From NCBI GenBank assembly GCA_033297075.1, contig MU858225.1:1-64000 (forward strand): DNA of 64,000 nt, in the 5' to 3' direction. The notes beneath the pieces are model-generated. The model saw only the letters and a program-made list of their open reading frames with translations. It did no database searches and was not told the origin of the DNA. How positions within the stretch are numbered: the first letter of the stretch is position 1; each line of letters starts with the position of its first letter. Below are positions 32,982 through 45,183 of this stretch, piece by piece. Source of the DNA: Rhypophila decipiens. Taxonomy: Eukaryota > Ascomycota > Sordariomycetes > Sordariales > Naviculisporaceae. A program made the position numbers and the translations under genes.

Positions 32982-35900
32982 TCACACTGGAACCCCAATC
33001 TCCAGCGCATTTCCCGAGCCCACCCCGATGAGATAGGCATTGGCATCTGCGAGCGCGCTTCCGCCCTCCCCTCGTCCACTCGGGCTCATTTCAGCATCCT
33101 CGTCGACCTCTTCGACCATGATAATATCAACAGCCCCCTTCCAACCACTGGGCTCTTCACTGCCAAGGAAACAAGAGCTTGACGGCATCGAGATCGGGAA
33201 TCCTGTCATTATGCTGCACCCTTTTGCCTCCCGGTCCTCACCCTGTCCATTTCCCAGACTAGCCCCAGGCGTTGTCTGAATATTTCTGTTTCCAGTATAC
33301 CCAAGCATTCCGATGGTATCCCATTTGAAAGACTGAGTTCCGGAGACAGACCAATCCGCGCTTAACGGCCCTCTATTCAAAATCGGGTTCGGGAAGGACA
33401 TGTTTTGATCGACGGACGGTGTGTTTTGGCGTTCCCAACTGGGCATAATCGGCTCAGAGTCGGAAGTTCTCAAGCTGCCCCCGACCCTGCTTGACTGTGG
33501 TGTGCTTGCGTAATTGGAACTGGGGTTTTGACCACCATCTCCACTGAATGGCATAGAGCTCGATCCTTCGCGGCTGGCCAAATCACTCGGTTCACCTTGT
33601 GCTCGGTCACCCCACGGCCTGCAAAGGGCAAAGAGAAGGGAATGGGATATCGCTGCCAACTGTTTGTCTGATCCTCGAGGTATAGTGAGTAGATAATCCG
33701 AGGACGCGGGATCGTGTTGGGATCCAGCGTTTTCGCGAGCAAACGGTGACGTTGATAGACGCTCATCGTAATAACCACTAGGTTCGAAGTCGGCAGGTAT
33801 AGTCACCCAATCCTCGGTCCTCCTCCGCCGTGCTACCTCGCTTGTGGACACGAGGTCGCCCGTGGTGGAGCTCAGAGTAATAGAATCAGCCAGCAGTGCA
33901 GCATTAGTCAACCGTTCCGACATGTTCTGCAGCTTGTTATAGATACCGGATAGTCGAATCTGGAACTTTTCAGCAATAGGATCCAGCTCGCCACAATACG
34001 CGAGGGTGTCCAGACAGACCCGGGCTAACCGCATGTCCTCTGCCCAGGAGGACGGTGCGAGCTTGTGCAGTTGTTTCTGTGCGATGGCGTGGAGGATTAC
34101 TACGCACGATGTGTGCGCTTGGAAGCTGTATGTGAGACTTATTAGAATGTATCACATCATAGCTAATTGGGATCTTCACATACATGACAAGCCAACACCT
34201 TTTGAAGATGCCCTTCTCAGCTAGCAGGAGACCTAGGATAGAGGCCGAATATCTGGCAGCAACGATTCCATCTTTTGCACGGCTCTTTGTGACCTGGTCG
34301 AGAGTCACGATGATCTCCTTGCCAGTAGAGTTTGCTTGGTCTAACTGGACCGAGCGGGCAGCTGCCGAGGCAATGCGACGATAAACAAGGATCAGAGCGC
34401 CGAGGTAGAGCAGGTGAGCGTGGTAGATAGAGCGGCGCACTTCGTCTGTCAGTGTTTGGCCTACCAAGTTGGTCAGGAGCATTCGGCTGGGGAGATTGGC
34501 GTGCCAGTCGCGCAGGGTTTTTAGGATAGAATCCATCGCTTCTGCCGACAGTTCATGCTTGGTCAGATGCATGCGGAGGATTTCGGCATTGATGATGGAT
34601 ATCTTTGTCATTTCGGCTTGGACGGCTGTTTATACTCAGTCAGTATTGGACCAGATAGGTATGAGTAACTGAAGGACATACTCTCGCTAATGTCAGACCC
34701 GTGGTCGATTTCCACCTCGGCAAGCTAGGTTTTGTTAGCGAAGATCCCCGTTTGCGCAGGTAGAACCAAGCTAGACGAGAGGTTCAATGCCTACCGGAAC
34801 CAATTTCTCAAAGGCTGACTCGTCACTGCCCGAGATATATCCGAGTGTAGACGACAGCCAGCTGTATTATGTCAGTCCCATAACTTTTGCAATACCAGAA
34901 CAGTAGCTTTAAGAATGTTCATGTCCACCCACCTGGAGATAAACAACAACGTCCTCCATGCCCGCCGATAATCCACCCACTCGACGTCCGAGATCGACGA
35001 CGGCTTGCACTCACCAATGTGCAGACTATGCCGTCTGGAGAGATTCAATCCCGCCTCTGTTTGGTGATGAAGGTCAGCAAGCAATATGCCTATAAACACC
35101 CCCTACCCTTACTTGCCACCATAGTCATTGGGACAAGGATCACGTACCAACATAAGCCAGCGACACCGTAGTCTTGCTCAAAATGTTATACATGGCCAAC
35201 ATGGTGCACACCTTGATTGCATCCAGTGGCTTCTCCTCCACCACATGCGCAAAGTAGTGTCGCGCAACATCATAAAAGACAACCTCGCTTCCTTTTTCAA
35301 AGTCTGCTGGATTATACTGTATTCCCACGGCGGCGACCGCTGCTAAGCTGCAGAGCGCAATGCGATTGTTGGTGTTGGGTCGCCCATCGAGGCCCAAGCC
35401 GAACACAGATTTGTAATAGACATCGACCTGCTCGCGCGAGAAGACGTGGAAGAGCTTGCCGGAGGACGAATAAAAGGACTGGATCGCGGCCACGGTGGTG
35501 GTAGCGCTGGGGATGATTAGCGATACAAGAAAGGCCGAATGGTTCATTCCGGGTTGATGTGCGCCACTGCCAGCCCGAGGAGGTGGTGGTAACCCGCTTG
35601 ACGGGGTGGAGGCCATGCCGGCATCTGAACTTGATATCGACTCTCGGCCGGAGGAAGAGTAGGAGGAGGAATGGATCATGACTGTTTCGATATCGTCGGC
35701 CGATCGGATGCGATTGAGTATCTGATCGGCCTCGTCGGGGGGGCGGGTCTGCAAGGCAGCGACGATGCGCTCCAGAGACTCCAAACGGGTCTTCATGGCC
35801 GCTTGGAGCGACTGGCCTGCCTCACCCTCGTACCGGCATTCTCGCTCTTTGGACACGCAGCTGCTGCAGCTAGGGCGAGCACCGTCGCACTGTTTTCAGG

Positions 35901-36157
35901 ATGCCAAGATGTCAGTATCGTCTCCTCAGACTGCATTGGGGGCGGTATGACAAATGAAGCTTTAACAAGGACATGGGAGCTGGATGAGTTACCCTCGCTT
36001 TGAAACGCCGACACATATGACATGCTTGGGTAACGGATTTGACTCGCTGGGTACGCTGACGCTTGCTGATTCCCACGGAACTGGATGAGCCGCTCGAAGT
36101 GTCAACCTTGATCGGGCCCGGCCTCAACGGCTTATTGCTAGCAGTTGGGGGCGCCAT
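32982..36157 (-). CDS. Zn2Cys6 fungal transcription factor
   Basis: Seven exons (36157-35993, 35889-35148, 35056-34933, 34861-34795, 34724-34682, 34625-34184, 34125-32982) give 908 aa; the six introns are 56-103 nt and every junction keeps frame. The first intron interrupts the zinc cluster. The spliced protein has C46, C49, C56, C63, C66 and C73 in the spacing C-x2-C-x6-C-x6-C-x2-C-x6-C, preceded by a basic arm (KRQRTQRVK). A short linker and a probable coiled coil (AMKTRLESLERIVAAL) follow. The middle homology region spans about 160-560 (HVFSREQVDVYYKSVFGLG, LSRRHSLH, VEWVDYRRAWRTLLFIS, SSTLGYISG). The C-terminal 300 residues are Ser/Pro/Gly-rich, probably an activation region. It should bind DNA with CGG half-sites as a dimer. 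The target genes are not evident; the neighbouring ankyrin-like gene is co-oriented. Confidence 0.9.
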
Positions 36158-37792
36158 AGCCGCCGAGATTCTTGTCGCTCTGTTCCTTTCTGTAGTCTGG
36201 TTTTCTCAGTCCGTCTGACGATATGACTGTAATTGCTTCCGGCTGGATATTGGATACGATGACAAGGGTGTGAGAGGGACAACTTGAACGAAGGTGAGAG
36301 CGACAAAAGCGACAAAAGCAAGCAACTCGACAGGGTGAGGTGGTTTGACTGAAACCGGATGACCGATGTTATCCGTGTGCAAAAATCGCCGACTCAGACA
36401 GCATTCCAAAACACCAGATGAACCAAAATGTTCAAGTTCGATGTCTAGGCCGCTGAGGTGGGCGGGTGAAGCAGACAATGCCCCTCAAGTGAACAATTTG
36501 CTTGCAATGCCTGTGGGCTGTCCCGTGGAAATGGCTCTTGGTTCCTCCCCGCCGTCCGGATCGAGAAGGGTCGAGTGGGCGGTGTGAGCGAAGCGAGTAC
36601 CGGCAGGAAGGGAAAGGGAGGGGTGTCCCGGTCAGGAAGCTTTGAGCTCGGCGTCGACCCACCCACGTCACTTCCCCGGCTTTGTTACTTTGAGCCCCGC
36701 GAGTTGTCCGGCCCGAATGAAGATATCATATGCATCTTTTTCCTTCGCTCAACGGCTCATCTTCAACTTTTCAGTTGGTCATTCCGATGAACATTCATGG
36801 TCATCAAAGTCTCTAGATCACAGAACGGAACACCTGGAACCGTTTCGGAGAACTGAGGGGCTGGGCTCTTCCCGAAGCAGCGAATTCCCAGGGTTCAAAA
36901 AGAGAAAAAGCAAACGCCACTACGCCACCGAAATTGTTTGACAGTGCTAGACTCGACCGAGCGGACCAGTTGACCAATGGTGTCCAATTCTCTGATAACG
37001 ATACGGGTTATCCGTAGGACCGATTTGACCGTCCGGTTTGGTTGGTGCTGACGACATTTTTAACTTCATGAGTCGTCTTGAATGAGAAAAAAACAGGGAA
37101 GAAAAAAAAAGAAAAGAAAAGGGGCAAAGTGCAGTCTCTTCGGTTTCATGGCTTGGCTAACCGATGAGACTCCAGCCCGTATCTCGCTCAATGACCTGAT
37201 TCTGATCACTCATCTGCTGTTTCTCTGTCTCTGCTGTGCACCAAATGTCTCTGCCTGTTAAAAGAAGAAATTATTAGCGATCACATGCAGTGTGCTGGTA
37301 CGTACATACCAGCCTGTCGGCGATAGGGCATGTAGTGGAGGGTACGGGTACTTGTGGAAAAGAGCTGAGCTTTTACGCCTTCATTCGTCCGTCCGGAACG
37401 CCTCTGGATTTGGTGGTAAGATCTCATTAAGAAAGCGGGATATTCCGATCGAATCATGTGGGAAAACAAAGAAATCCAGATCTCTGCCGTCAATGAAACC
37501 ATCTCCTCGGTACTTGAGGTCTAGATCTATAGTAAAGGGACCGCTGTTTCATAATCTCAAATTTTGATTCGGGACTGTATGATAAATATGTACTGAAAGA
37601 AAAAGAGGTAAAAGAAAAAAAGCTCAGTAGATGAGGAACGCGTGAAGTCGTGAGGGAGATGGGTATCGTGATATGACAAAAAACTGAAAAGTTGTGTAAC
37701 AGGACACTATACACGTTCAAACTCCATGAGTACCCTGTCGGGGTGTCCAACCCAATAAGAACTCCAAAGCAAGATCAAGAGAGCAAAAGCTT
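36158..37792. other. Intergenic, 1.6 kb
   Basis: Leader and promoter of the Zn2Cys6 gene (36158-36700), with a CGACAAAAG repeat near 36300, then unassigned DNA with an A-rich run near 37085-37125. The right end is the 3' flank of the ankyrin-like gene. No gene seen. Confidence 0.5.
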
Positions 37793-40426
37793 TTACAAAG
37801 AATTTTGACGCTGCCACCTTCGTAGCTCGCTCAGATCCACATGCCCAATGACTTGTCCCCTCTTGGTCTTGACTTCAGTCATTTCAGGCTGCCCGATTTT
37901 CCTCCTCGTCTCAGGATTCCCTTGCAGAATCTCAATCACCTCGGTCTCTGCAATCTTTTGGTCGTCTTCGTGGACCGTCCTGTCCGACCACCACGCCCAT
38001 CCGTAATGTAGGGCTATGTGCAATATCGAAGAGATCGGGTGTCTCTGCTCGTCTGGCTTCAGCTGAAATGGATGCCATGTGGGAGAATTTCTAGTCGGGG
38101 CTGACCCAAGCTTCTTCACTTGGACGAGTGGAGGAGTGGTAGGGGCTTCGACTTCTTTCACTGAGACCACCGGTATCTTCTCCGTGTCGAAAACATTTCC
38201 ATGTCCAACGCCGAAGCCGGCCTCATAGCTCTTTTCATCGACACAGGTAAGTGTTTGCGTGAAATACGGAGCGCCATATGGCCTAATGCGGACCGAGGAC
38301 TTTGTCGGGCGACTGACCACAGTCCGTGGAGGTTCAAACTCGTGAACGGTCGAGGTTTTGTGCAAAGCAAGTGCCTGGGAACCGTGGCCTCTCTTTTCCT
38401 CCAGGCGGTAATAAGACTCCGGCTGCTCTTCTGACACTTTAATGGTCACTGGTGATTCTAATAGTTCTAGTCCAGCAGCTGGTGTTTTCTTATGACGGAG
38501 CAACTTTGACAAAATGAGCGCGTCTGATCTCTCCTTTGCTATCAGGATCGCACTGCCGGCTTCATAACTTGGATCAGCGCCAGCTGAGAAAAGAATCTCA
38601 AGCAGTGTGTCTGCCAGCTCGGCCAGCTCGCTCTGTCCAGCGAGATGATGAATTACTTCAATCATAGCCCGACTAACCACTCCGATCTGAGCCGACGCAC
38701 CACAACGGAGGAGCAGTTGCAGAACCTCGACGTGCTCAAAGGAGATCCACTCTCTACCACGGTTTAGCACTACAACGAGGGCCTGCGCAAATATCGACTC
38801 GTTGTATCCGCAATGCTCGGTCAAGATGCGTAGCGCGTTGCGATCGAGACGATAGGCGGCGTTCTTGATACACACACCGTTGTCGAAAGTAGCTTGAGCT
38901 CCTGCCTGTAAAACTATACTGATGAGGCAAAGATCCGCATTCTCTTCCAGAACCAAATGCTTCAGCGATTCGTTCAGGTGGTCGACCTCCAAAAGATGAA
39001 GGAGCATCCCAAAGACAACTCGTCTCTGGGATGTAGAGGCAATGAGTGCTTCTCTGGCTGCCGTGAACAATGTTTTGTAGCTTGTGCCTTGGTCGAGAAG
39101 CACTTGCAGGATGTCGAGTCGGCTCTGACGTATGGCGTAGAGAAACACCTCTCCATTGTTGTAGTTGACGGACGCTCTGGTGAGGAGAATCCTGATCAGA
39201 TTCTTAGGTCCGTTATCGTTGCCTCCTCTCACAGCGTCGACTAATGCTCGGCCTACTGCTTCCTCGTTGATGTGATGTCGGAGCAGAAGGCTCACCATAT
39301 GTCTCTTGCTCCTTCTATCAGCCAGTTGCATGGCCCAGGGAAGCGCAAAGCCAAGGGAGTCAGAAGAAGGTTGTCGGGAAACAATCTCTTGGACAATATC
39401 GAAGCGCCCAGCTTTCACTGCTAGCTGTAGCGCTTCGCCGTTATTGTAGTCCAGGTCTGCCATGCCTTGGTCGAGCAGAAACTGAAGGAGGCGTTTGTCG
39501 GTATCGTCCCCCGACGGGGCAAGGGGCTGTTCAGATACCATTTCTTGGACCAAGTAGACAAGCGTCCCTGCTGTGCATGATTCCGTTGCTCCATGTCCAA
39601 TAAGGAGGCGAACGATTTCGTACCGCAGTTGTGTGTCTTTGACCGTGATAGCTTCCGATACAGCAGCTGTCAGGTTCGTCGTAGACTGTGGGAACTTGAG
39701 GAGTTGAAGCAAAAGATTGATTTGTCGAGCACGGACTACCTCGACGAGTTCGATGGTGGACTCTCCTTCTTGTCTTGCCAAAATTATAGTGCTAGGCACA
39801 TTATTGCTTCGAGATTGGACGGTTTTGTCGAGGCCGTCTGCAATGAGAAGATCCGTCTCTGGGCCAGACGAACCCGCAGCAAGACACCTTTCAATGATGT
39901 CCTGCCCCAAGCTCTCATTTGGTCCGCCTATTAACTCAATTGCCTTGCCCAGGGCAGCATCAAGAGATGCCGGGGAGGGACGGGCCTGACCGCTATTGCT
40001 TAACAAGGCTTGCAAAGCAACATGATCCTTCCTCAGTATGGCTTGACGGAAGACGACCTCCATGTTCTGGTTGTCGGCCAAGGCGGCAATGGCACGTATT
40101 GTCTCGGGCTGGCATCTTGTTGTTGCGCGTAACAGCACGTCGCTTCGCAGGCCGGCTTGCCGTTGCTGTGTGATCCTTCCCCATATGCCAGCACTTCGCC
40201 CAGGACGGAGGGCAAAGTTGACGTCGGCACCGAGAAACAGGAGAGACGTGATGACTCCCAAGGGACCGTCGGTGTCGACTAACTCTGCGAGGACTTGGTT
40301 GATCTCCTCGTACGTGAACCCGGCATCCGATGAGAAAGAAAAGCAAGAACAGAAGAGCGACTCTTCACGGAGAACAGATCTGCGGGCGTACAACAGACGT
40401 TTCGCTTGATGGCAGTCGTAGTCCAT
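37793..40426 (-). CDS. Large ankyrin-like repeat protein
   Basis: A single exon of 877 aa. Residues 60-690 are made of irregular ankyrin-like units: each has a turn such as DYNNGEALQLAVKAGRFDIVQ, VNYNNGEVF or ATFDNGVCI, followed by paired helices with LLxxG endings (ILQVLLDQG, LLLRCGA). Ankyrin arrays mediate protein binding and in fungi are frequent in NLR-like and large regulatory proteins. No NACHT or other effector domain is present in this frame. The C-terminal 200 residues are non-repetitive, with the strings YYRLEEKRGHGSQ and LHYGWAWWSDRT. The frame stays open 90 bases upstream of ATG 40426 without another ATG, and a pyrimidine-rich TAG acceptor-like site precedes it, so a further 5' exon is possible. 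Specific function unknown. Confidence 0.75.
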   Translation of the reverse strand: MDYDCHQAKRLLYARRSVLREESLFCSCFSFSSDAGFTYEEINQVLAELVDTDGPLGVITSLLFLGADVNFALRPGRSAGIWGRITQQRQAGLRSDVLLRATTRCQPETIRAIAALADNQNMEVVFRQAILRKDHVALQALLSNSGQARPSPASLDAALGKAIELIGGPNESLGQDIIERCLAAGSSGPETDLLIADGLDKTVQSRSNNVPSTIILARQEGESTIELVEVVRARQINLLLQLLKFPQSTTNLTAAVSEAITVKDTQLRYEIVRLLIGHGATESCTAGTLVYLVQEMVSEQPLAPSGDDTDKRLLQFLLDQGMADLDYNNGEALQLAVKAGRFDIVQEIVSRQPSSDSLGFALPWAMQLADRRSKRHMVSLLLRHHINEEAVGRALVDAVRGGNDNGPKNLIRILLTRASVNYNNGEVFLYAIRQSRLDILQVLLDQGTSYKTLFTAAREALIASTSQRRVVFGMLLHLLEVDHLNESLKHLVLEENADLCLISIVLQAGAQATFDNGVCIKNAAYRLDRNALRILTEHCGYNESIFAQALVVVLNRGREWISFEHVEVLQLLLRCGASAQIGVVSRAMIEVIHHLAGQSELAELADTLLEILFSAGADPSYEAGSAILIAKERSDALILSKLLRHKKTPAAGLELLESPVTIKVSEEQPESYYRLEEKRGHGSQALALHKTSTVHEFEPPRTVVSRPTKSSVRIRPYGAPYFTQTLTCVDEKSYEAGFGVGHGNVFDTEKIPVVSVKEVEAPTTPPLVQVKKLGSAPTRNSPTWHPFQLKPDEQRHPISSILHIALHYGWAWWSDRTVHEDDQKIAETEVIEILQGNPETRRKIGQPEMTEVKTKRGQVIGHVDLSELRRWQRQNSL

Positions 40427-42401
40427 GGTAACGATGCCATCTAGGTACAGCCAGTCACGGAGACCTATGGCGAGGGATAGAGAGAGGAGGTAGCTCAGTT
40501 GGACGAGATGCCCGGTGGGTTGTCAGATGCGACATGTTGTGCTTTTGATGTTCAGCACAGTTGAATAGCTGACTTGGATGCAGGTTGACCAAGCCACTTC
40601 CAGCCCCCCTGACATATCCAAGAATTCCCAAGCAACAGGCTCGATTGTTTGCTTCCGTCTTAGTCGATTGTTGTGGTCAGATTTGGGCCAGTTTCAGTTA
40701 GTAGCACAAGCAACTGCTGTGCTGTCAGCATCGAGGCAAGGATCTGCCAGCTAACACGTTTTCGACCGTCCTAAACGCAACCGCGACAGCGCACCAATCC
40801 CGTGAGACTTGAAGTGTCTCTCTGGGACCCGAGAAGGTGGATAAGACCCATCGGATGGGTCCACGACATCATCAGCCGGGTCCAGAGTCAGAACCCATCG
40901 CTGACTTTCGACGTCGAACATGCAAGGATCAGGGGTTCCATCTGGCAGTTCAGTCCGGTCTGGGGAAGTTGAACGACATGTTGGCTGCACGTTGATGTTT
41001 TGGGAGTGGGGACCTGCAGGTTATAAGCGCTGGGCCACTCCTTTGCGGCCAAGTTGGGTTCTTGGGGATGGATAGCCCGATAGCTTCTTGCATCCTTCTG
41101 CGGCCTCCCTGTAGTGGCCTGCCGTGCCGGCATCGCGTGGCGCGTCAATCGCCCAATGTCGAACCAAAAATAAGCGCCGCCCCCAACATCTGCACAAAGG
41201 ATCAAAAGAGCCTCACCGTCTCACTCGCACCTCAACATGGCAGAACAAGGACGAGATCCTTCATCCACCAAAGGGATGACCTTCCTTCGCTGGTCAGAAG
41301 AAAGGTGGCCCGTCGCAGCCTACCTCACCTGCATCTCTCTGTCTTTGCCGGCATTTTAGGTGTGTGGACTTGTCCAGATGATTCGGTGCCTTGAGATCTT
41401 CAGAGTTTAGACAAGAGACGGGGACCCATCCTGTGGCCGAAAGAGATGCCCATCGAGCTGGCTGATTTGTTCAATCGGGACTGGGAAACTTGGACGCAAC
41501 CTGCGGGTTCAGGTTTGGATGCCTGAAGAGATGTCTTCCTGAATTGACGGCATTGACGGGAAACAGACATTTTTGATCAGAGTTGATGTGTGGTCTTCTC
41601 GTTGAGCACTTTTTTTTTCGTAGACCGAAAGGGGCAAGCCCTAGAGAAGCCGAAACTCAAATACGTCGGTCTGCTGTTGGTCCTCCACGTGCAGGTCATG
41701 TGCCTGCCAACTGATGCAGCTGGAATTCGGCGCCACATGTGTCGAGGGCAGGCACCGAGATACCGGGGTGGGGAAGACGTCTCGTCCCTTCCTTGCCACC
41801 TTAAGGCCCAGCTCCTGGCTTCCGCGGGCGGCGGCGGTCTACTGCGTGGTGCCTGCTGTTGTTGAACGATCGGGGGCCGTCTGCGAGAAAAAGAGAGGAT
41901 CAGGGCCAGACTGCCAGGGGCCCGTTCATTTGACAAGCCAATCGAAGAAATTCTTCGTCACCCTATTCCCTCTCAGCCAGTTTCTTTTCTCTCACAGCTT
42001 TCAGGTCTGCCCCAAAGACCGGCTCTTACTCGCAACCACTTTCATGTCAAATTTCTTGGTAATTCTGGCACTGTTTGCCTTTGGCTTCCACGGGACCTCC
42101 TCACACTCCTTTGTTATGATCAACAGGCAGACAAGAGAAATGGTCTCTCAAGCCCACTCCGGAATAAGCTTCAAGATGAGCTCAAGTACATGCGACATGA
42201 GTTAGAATCCAAATCGTGGCACTTCGCATATGACTGTAAAATCCCCCCGAAATTTAAAGTTGGAAGATTATGGATCAAGAGCTCCGAAGTCACGCGGGTA
42301 CAAAATCCTATGCGTCTCAAACGACTCATTTCTACCAACCCGGGTCACATACTGAATTTGACAGAGCAAGCAACCTTGCTCCTCTTCCATCTGTGCTTAC
42401 A
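40427..42401. other. Intergenic with unassigned coding-like fragments
   Basis: Upstream of the ankyrin-like gene. A minus-strand frame at 40751-40921 (MFDVESQRWVLTLDPADD...) reads protein-like and could be an unrecognised 5' exon or a small gene. A plus-strand 40-codon frame (41237-41359) ends in a hydrophobic segment. Neither has a convincing start, splice partner or homologue, so they are not called. The right end is the promoter of the secreted cysteine protein. Confidence 0.4.
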
Positions 42402-43174
42402 ATGAAGCTATCCCTTACTCTCTTCGCGCTCAGCCTGGGCAGTTCACTTGTATGGCCCCTAGTCCCCAACTTCGGAAACCATATCTTTTCTAACACTTCA
42501 CCAGCCCCTTCAGCAAACCGTGGAGCCCAAGATCGACCCCAACTACGGGCAAGACTTTGACATCAGGACTCAAGTGGAGGGTCTCACCAAACGTGAGGAG
42601 CTGAAGGGTCTCGCCCAGTCCGTCACGCAGAACGCAGAGAAGCCCCGGCCTAATAAAGAATGGTATATCAATGTCCAGAATGAGAGAATCCCAAGGGTCA
42701 TCTGTCATCCTGGCAAGATCCCGACAGATCATCTACGAAAGGGGATCGAGCACTTGCGTGGCTTGAGAGATGAAAAGGATGGCGAGTCCCGTATGGGCCC
42801 TGGCCCAGGCCCTAGCTCGGACAACTGTGGCCGGGTTAGTTGTTCTCAAGGCGCGGCCATCTACTGGTGCAATGATGTAGGTTTACTCCTTCAACTTCAT
42901 TACCGTCGACACGGCGTATGAACGCATGAGCAATGCAAGCCGTTTGTCCATATTATCCTTTACACTGTCACTAATGAACTGGTTTTGACAGACTGAGGGT
43001 TCCATTACTGTTTCCTGGGACAAGATCGCCGACTCGGTCGAGAGAATTCTGGACAGCTGCCCTAGGGCGTGGGGTGAGGGCAGGAAGGAAGACTTCTCAC
43101 CCAACCATGCATATCCTGGAGAGGAAAAGCATGACGGTGGTTGGAGGGTTGTGATTAAGGAGGATGAATGTTAG
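42402..43174 (+). CDS. Small secreted cysteine-containing protein
   Basis: Three exons (42402-42449, 42505-42876, 42992-43174) give 200 aa. Intron 1 (55 nt, GTATGG...CACCAG) follows the signal peptide MKLSLTLFALSLGSSL; intron 2 (115 nt) has GTAGGT...TTGACAG. The mature protein has an early NYGQDFDIRTQ region and six cysteines: ICHPG, NCGRVSCSQGAAIYWCND, LDSCPRAW and a C-terminal EC. The CGRVSCS...IYWCND string resembles a motif I have seen in small secreted proteins of Sordariomycetes with unknown role. Size, signal peptide and paired cysteines fit a secreted effector-like or surface protein. The frame only works with both introns removed. It is convergent with the MFS gene, only 100 bases away. 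Confidence 0.8.
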
Positions 43175-43274
43175 ATTGCATTCATCCAAAAGTAACTCAT
43201 CCCAACCAATACAATGAATAACCACATGAAGGGACCTTTACCCAAAGACCTCAAGTGTCTTTCGTGAAAGTGGC

Positions 43275-45183
43275 TCATTTGGTGCTGCGAAGTCCCCGTC
43301 CATTTGCCAATAGGGCTGAGCAAACAGCGGCAGCAGCTACCAACGTCGATGCTGCGAAGCTGTAGCGAAGTGCTTCATAATACACCAATCGAGCCTTCAG
43401 CTGGATATCCGGAGGTAGGTCTCTGATTGCGGTGACGCTGTGCCGGATTTCGTCGATTACCTGGTTAGAGTTCACGGTCAGTTTTTTTTACTGCAACTTG
43501 GAATGTTCTCTCAACTTCAGGCAGCGAGGGGCAAAAAGGGGCATACTCTCCATTTGTCTGGTATCTCGCCCAAGGCATCTGGCAGTCGGACGCTGAGCGT
43601 TGTTTGTACGATGGAGGAAGTCATGGCAACCCCAATCACGGATCCGATCGATCGAACTAAATATGTGACGGATGCCGAAACAGCGTGATCTGTCACGGTC
43701 AATATCGTCAGTCGTCGCTATCTTCTCATAAACACGACCGTCGATAAGACTTACCAGAGTGCTGAAACGTCGCCAGGCCTGTGAACAAGATACCCGGATA
43801 CACAATTCCCTGCCCCAAATTGGCAGGAAAGATATACACCATGTATTTCCAAGATGAGTCTTTGAAGTTGAGGGCTGTGACAAGGGCATTGCCAAAGACC
43901 ATCAACAGCGCTCCAGCCCTCACGAGGGGCACCAACTTGCCATATCTGGACATGATGACTCCAGCGATCAGACCACCGAGTGGTGTGGCTAACGAAGGGA
44001 TTGCCAGTCGAAAGCCCGCCGTCTTTGCCGAATCCTGCAGGACGACTTGGAAGAATATTGGCAGGTTGAAGAGATACTGTTTGAAACCGTCAGCAAGCCA
44101 CGTCCACAATCGCCCGTCGATAGCACCATCACCACCTACCGCATATGCTGAGAGCCCAACGCAAACATTGGTAAACTGTGTAGCAATCGGCAACCGTCCC
44201 TTCAGCATCCGCAGCGGAATCACCGGAATAGCCGTCGTCCGGGCCTCAACCAGCCAGAACAAGCCGAACAAGCCGAAACTCGAGACTAGAGATCCAATTA
44301 CCCATGGACTCCCCCAAGGCAGCTCATTCCCGCCCAGGCTCAATGCAACCAACAAGACCGAGATTGCAGTCACCAAAACCACGGCCCCAGAGACATCCAC
44401 CCTCTGCCAGACAACCCGCCACCCTTGCGCTCCAAAATCAACTCTGACACCCTCCCCGATCGAGCTGCTGCCGGGATTCTTCACAACCAAGTACCCGGTC
44501 ACAAGCGCAAAGACCGACAGTGGCACTTGCAGCAAAAAGCACCACCTCCATCCAACACCATCCGCAATCCAGCCTCCAAAAGAAGCCCCGCAAATTGCCC
44601 CAAAGCCAAATACACCGTTCTGCAGGGCCTGATACATCCCTCTTCTCCTGAACGGAATCATATCCGAATTGACAATCGTAGCCATCGTCATCAAGCCGCC
44701 GCCTCCGAAGCCCGTCAACGCACGCATACAATTCAAGGTGATGATATCACCTGCCAGTCCACAACCCAAGCACCCTAGGCCGAAGGTGAGACTTGAGATA
44801 AAGAAACAGATCCTGCGGCCAAAGATGTCGGATATGCGTCCGTAAAGGGGCTGGAATGCGGTGCTGGTCACCAGATAAGAAGTTGTCAGCCAGGAGGCTG
44901 TGTTGGCGGCGTTGAAAGACGATGATATAACGCCGTAAGTTGAGGCTGTTATCGTCCCGTCGAAGCCGTAGAGAAAAACGTTGGTCATGATGGCTAGTTG
45001 AATCCAGAGGAAGCCCCGGGGCATGGTCCAGTTTGTCTCGGAGGGGCCAGACTGTAAAAGCGGTTGCTCTTCGGTAGGTTCATGCTCTGGGGGGCCATGA
45101 TGTTTTCTAGTTGGGTTGTTTTCTAGGTCAGCATCTGGGGAGGGATGATCCTGTTCGGAAGCGCCGACTTGGTTTAATGTCAT
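43275..45183 (-). CDS. MFS multidrug or basic-amino-acid-type transporter
   Basis: Exons 45183-43755, 43689-43547 and 43460-43275 give 585 aa; introns of 65 nt (GTAAGT) and 86 nt (GTATGC...CTAACCAG). A hydrophilic N-terminus holds a dileucine-like EEQPLLQ, common in vacuolar transporters. Then come FLYGFDGTI (TM1 motif), the MFS motif A at residues 115-124 (GRISDIFGRR) and about 14 hydrophobic segments. After splicing, DHAVSASVTYLVRSIGSVIGV matches the C-terminal region of 14-TM drug:H+ antiporters and fungal vacuolar basic-amino-acid (VBA) transporters. Transport would be proton-driven. VBA is favoured by the LLQ motif and the DHAVSAS-type segment, but drug export remains possible. Confidence 0.9.

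Noticed and set aside
40751..41359. Coding-like fragments upstream of the ankyrin-like gene
   Set aside because: Could be 5' exons or a small gene, but no convincing start or splice partner; left as unassigned.
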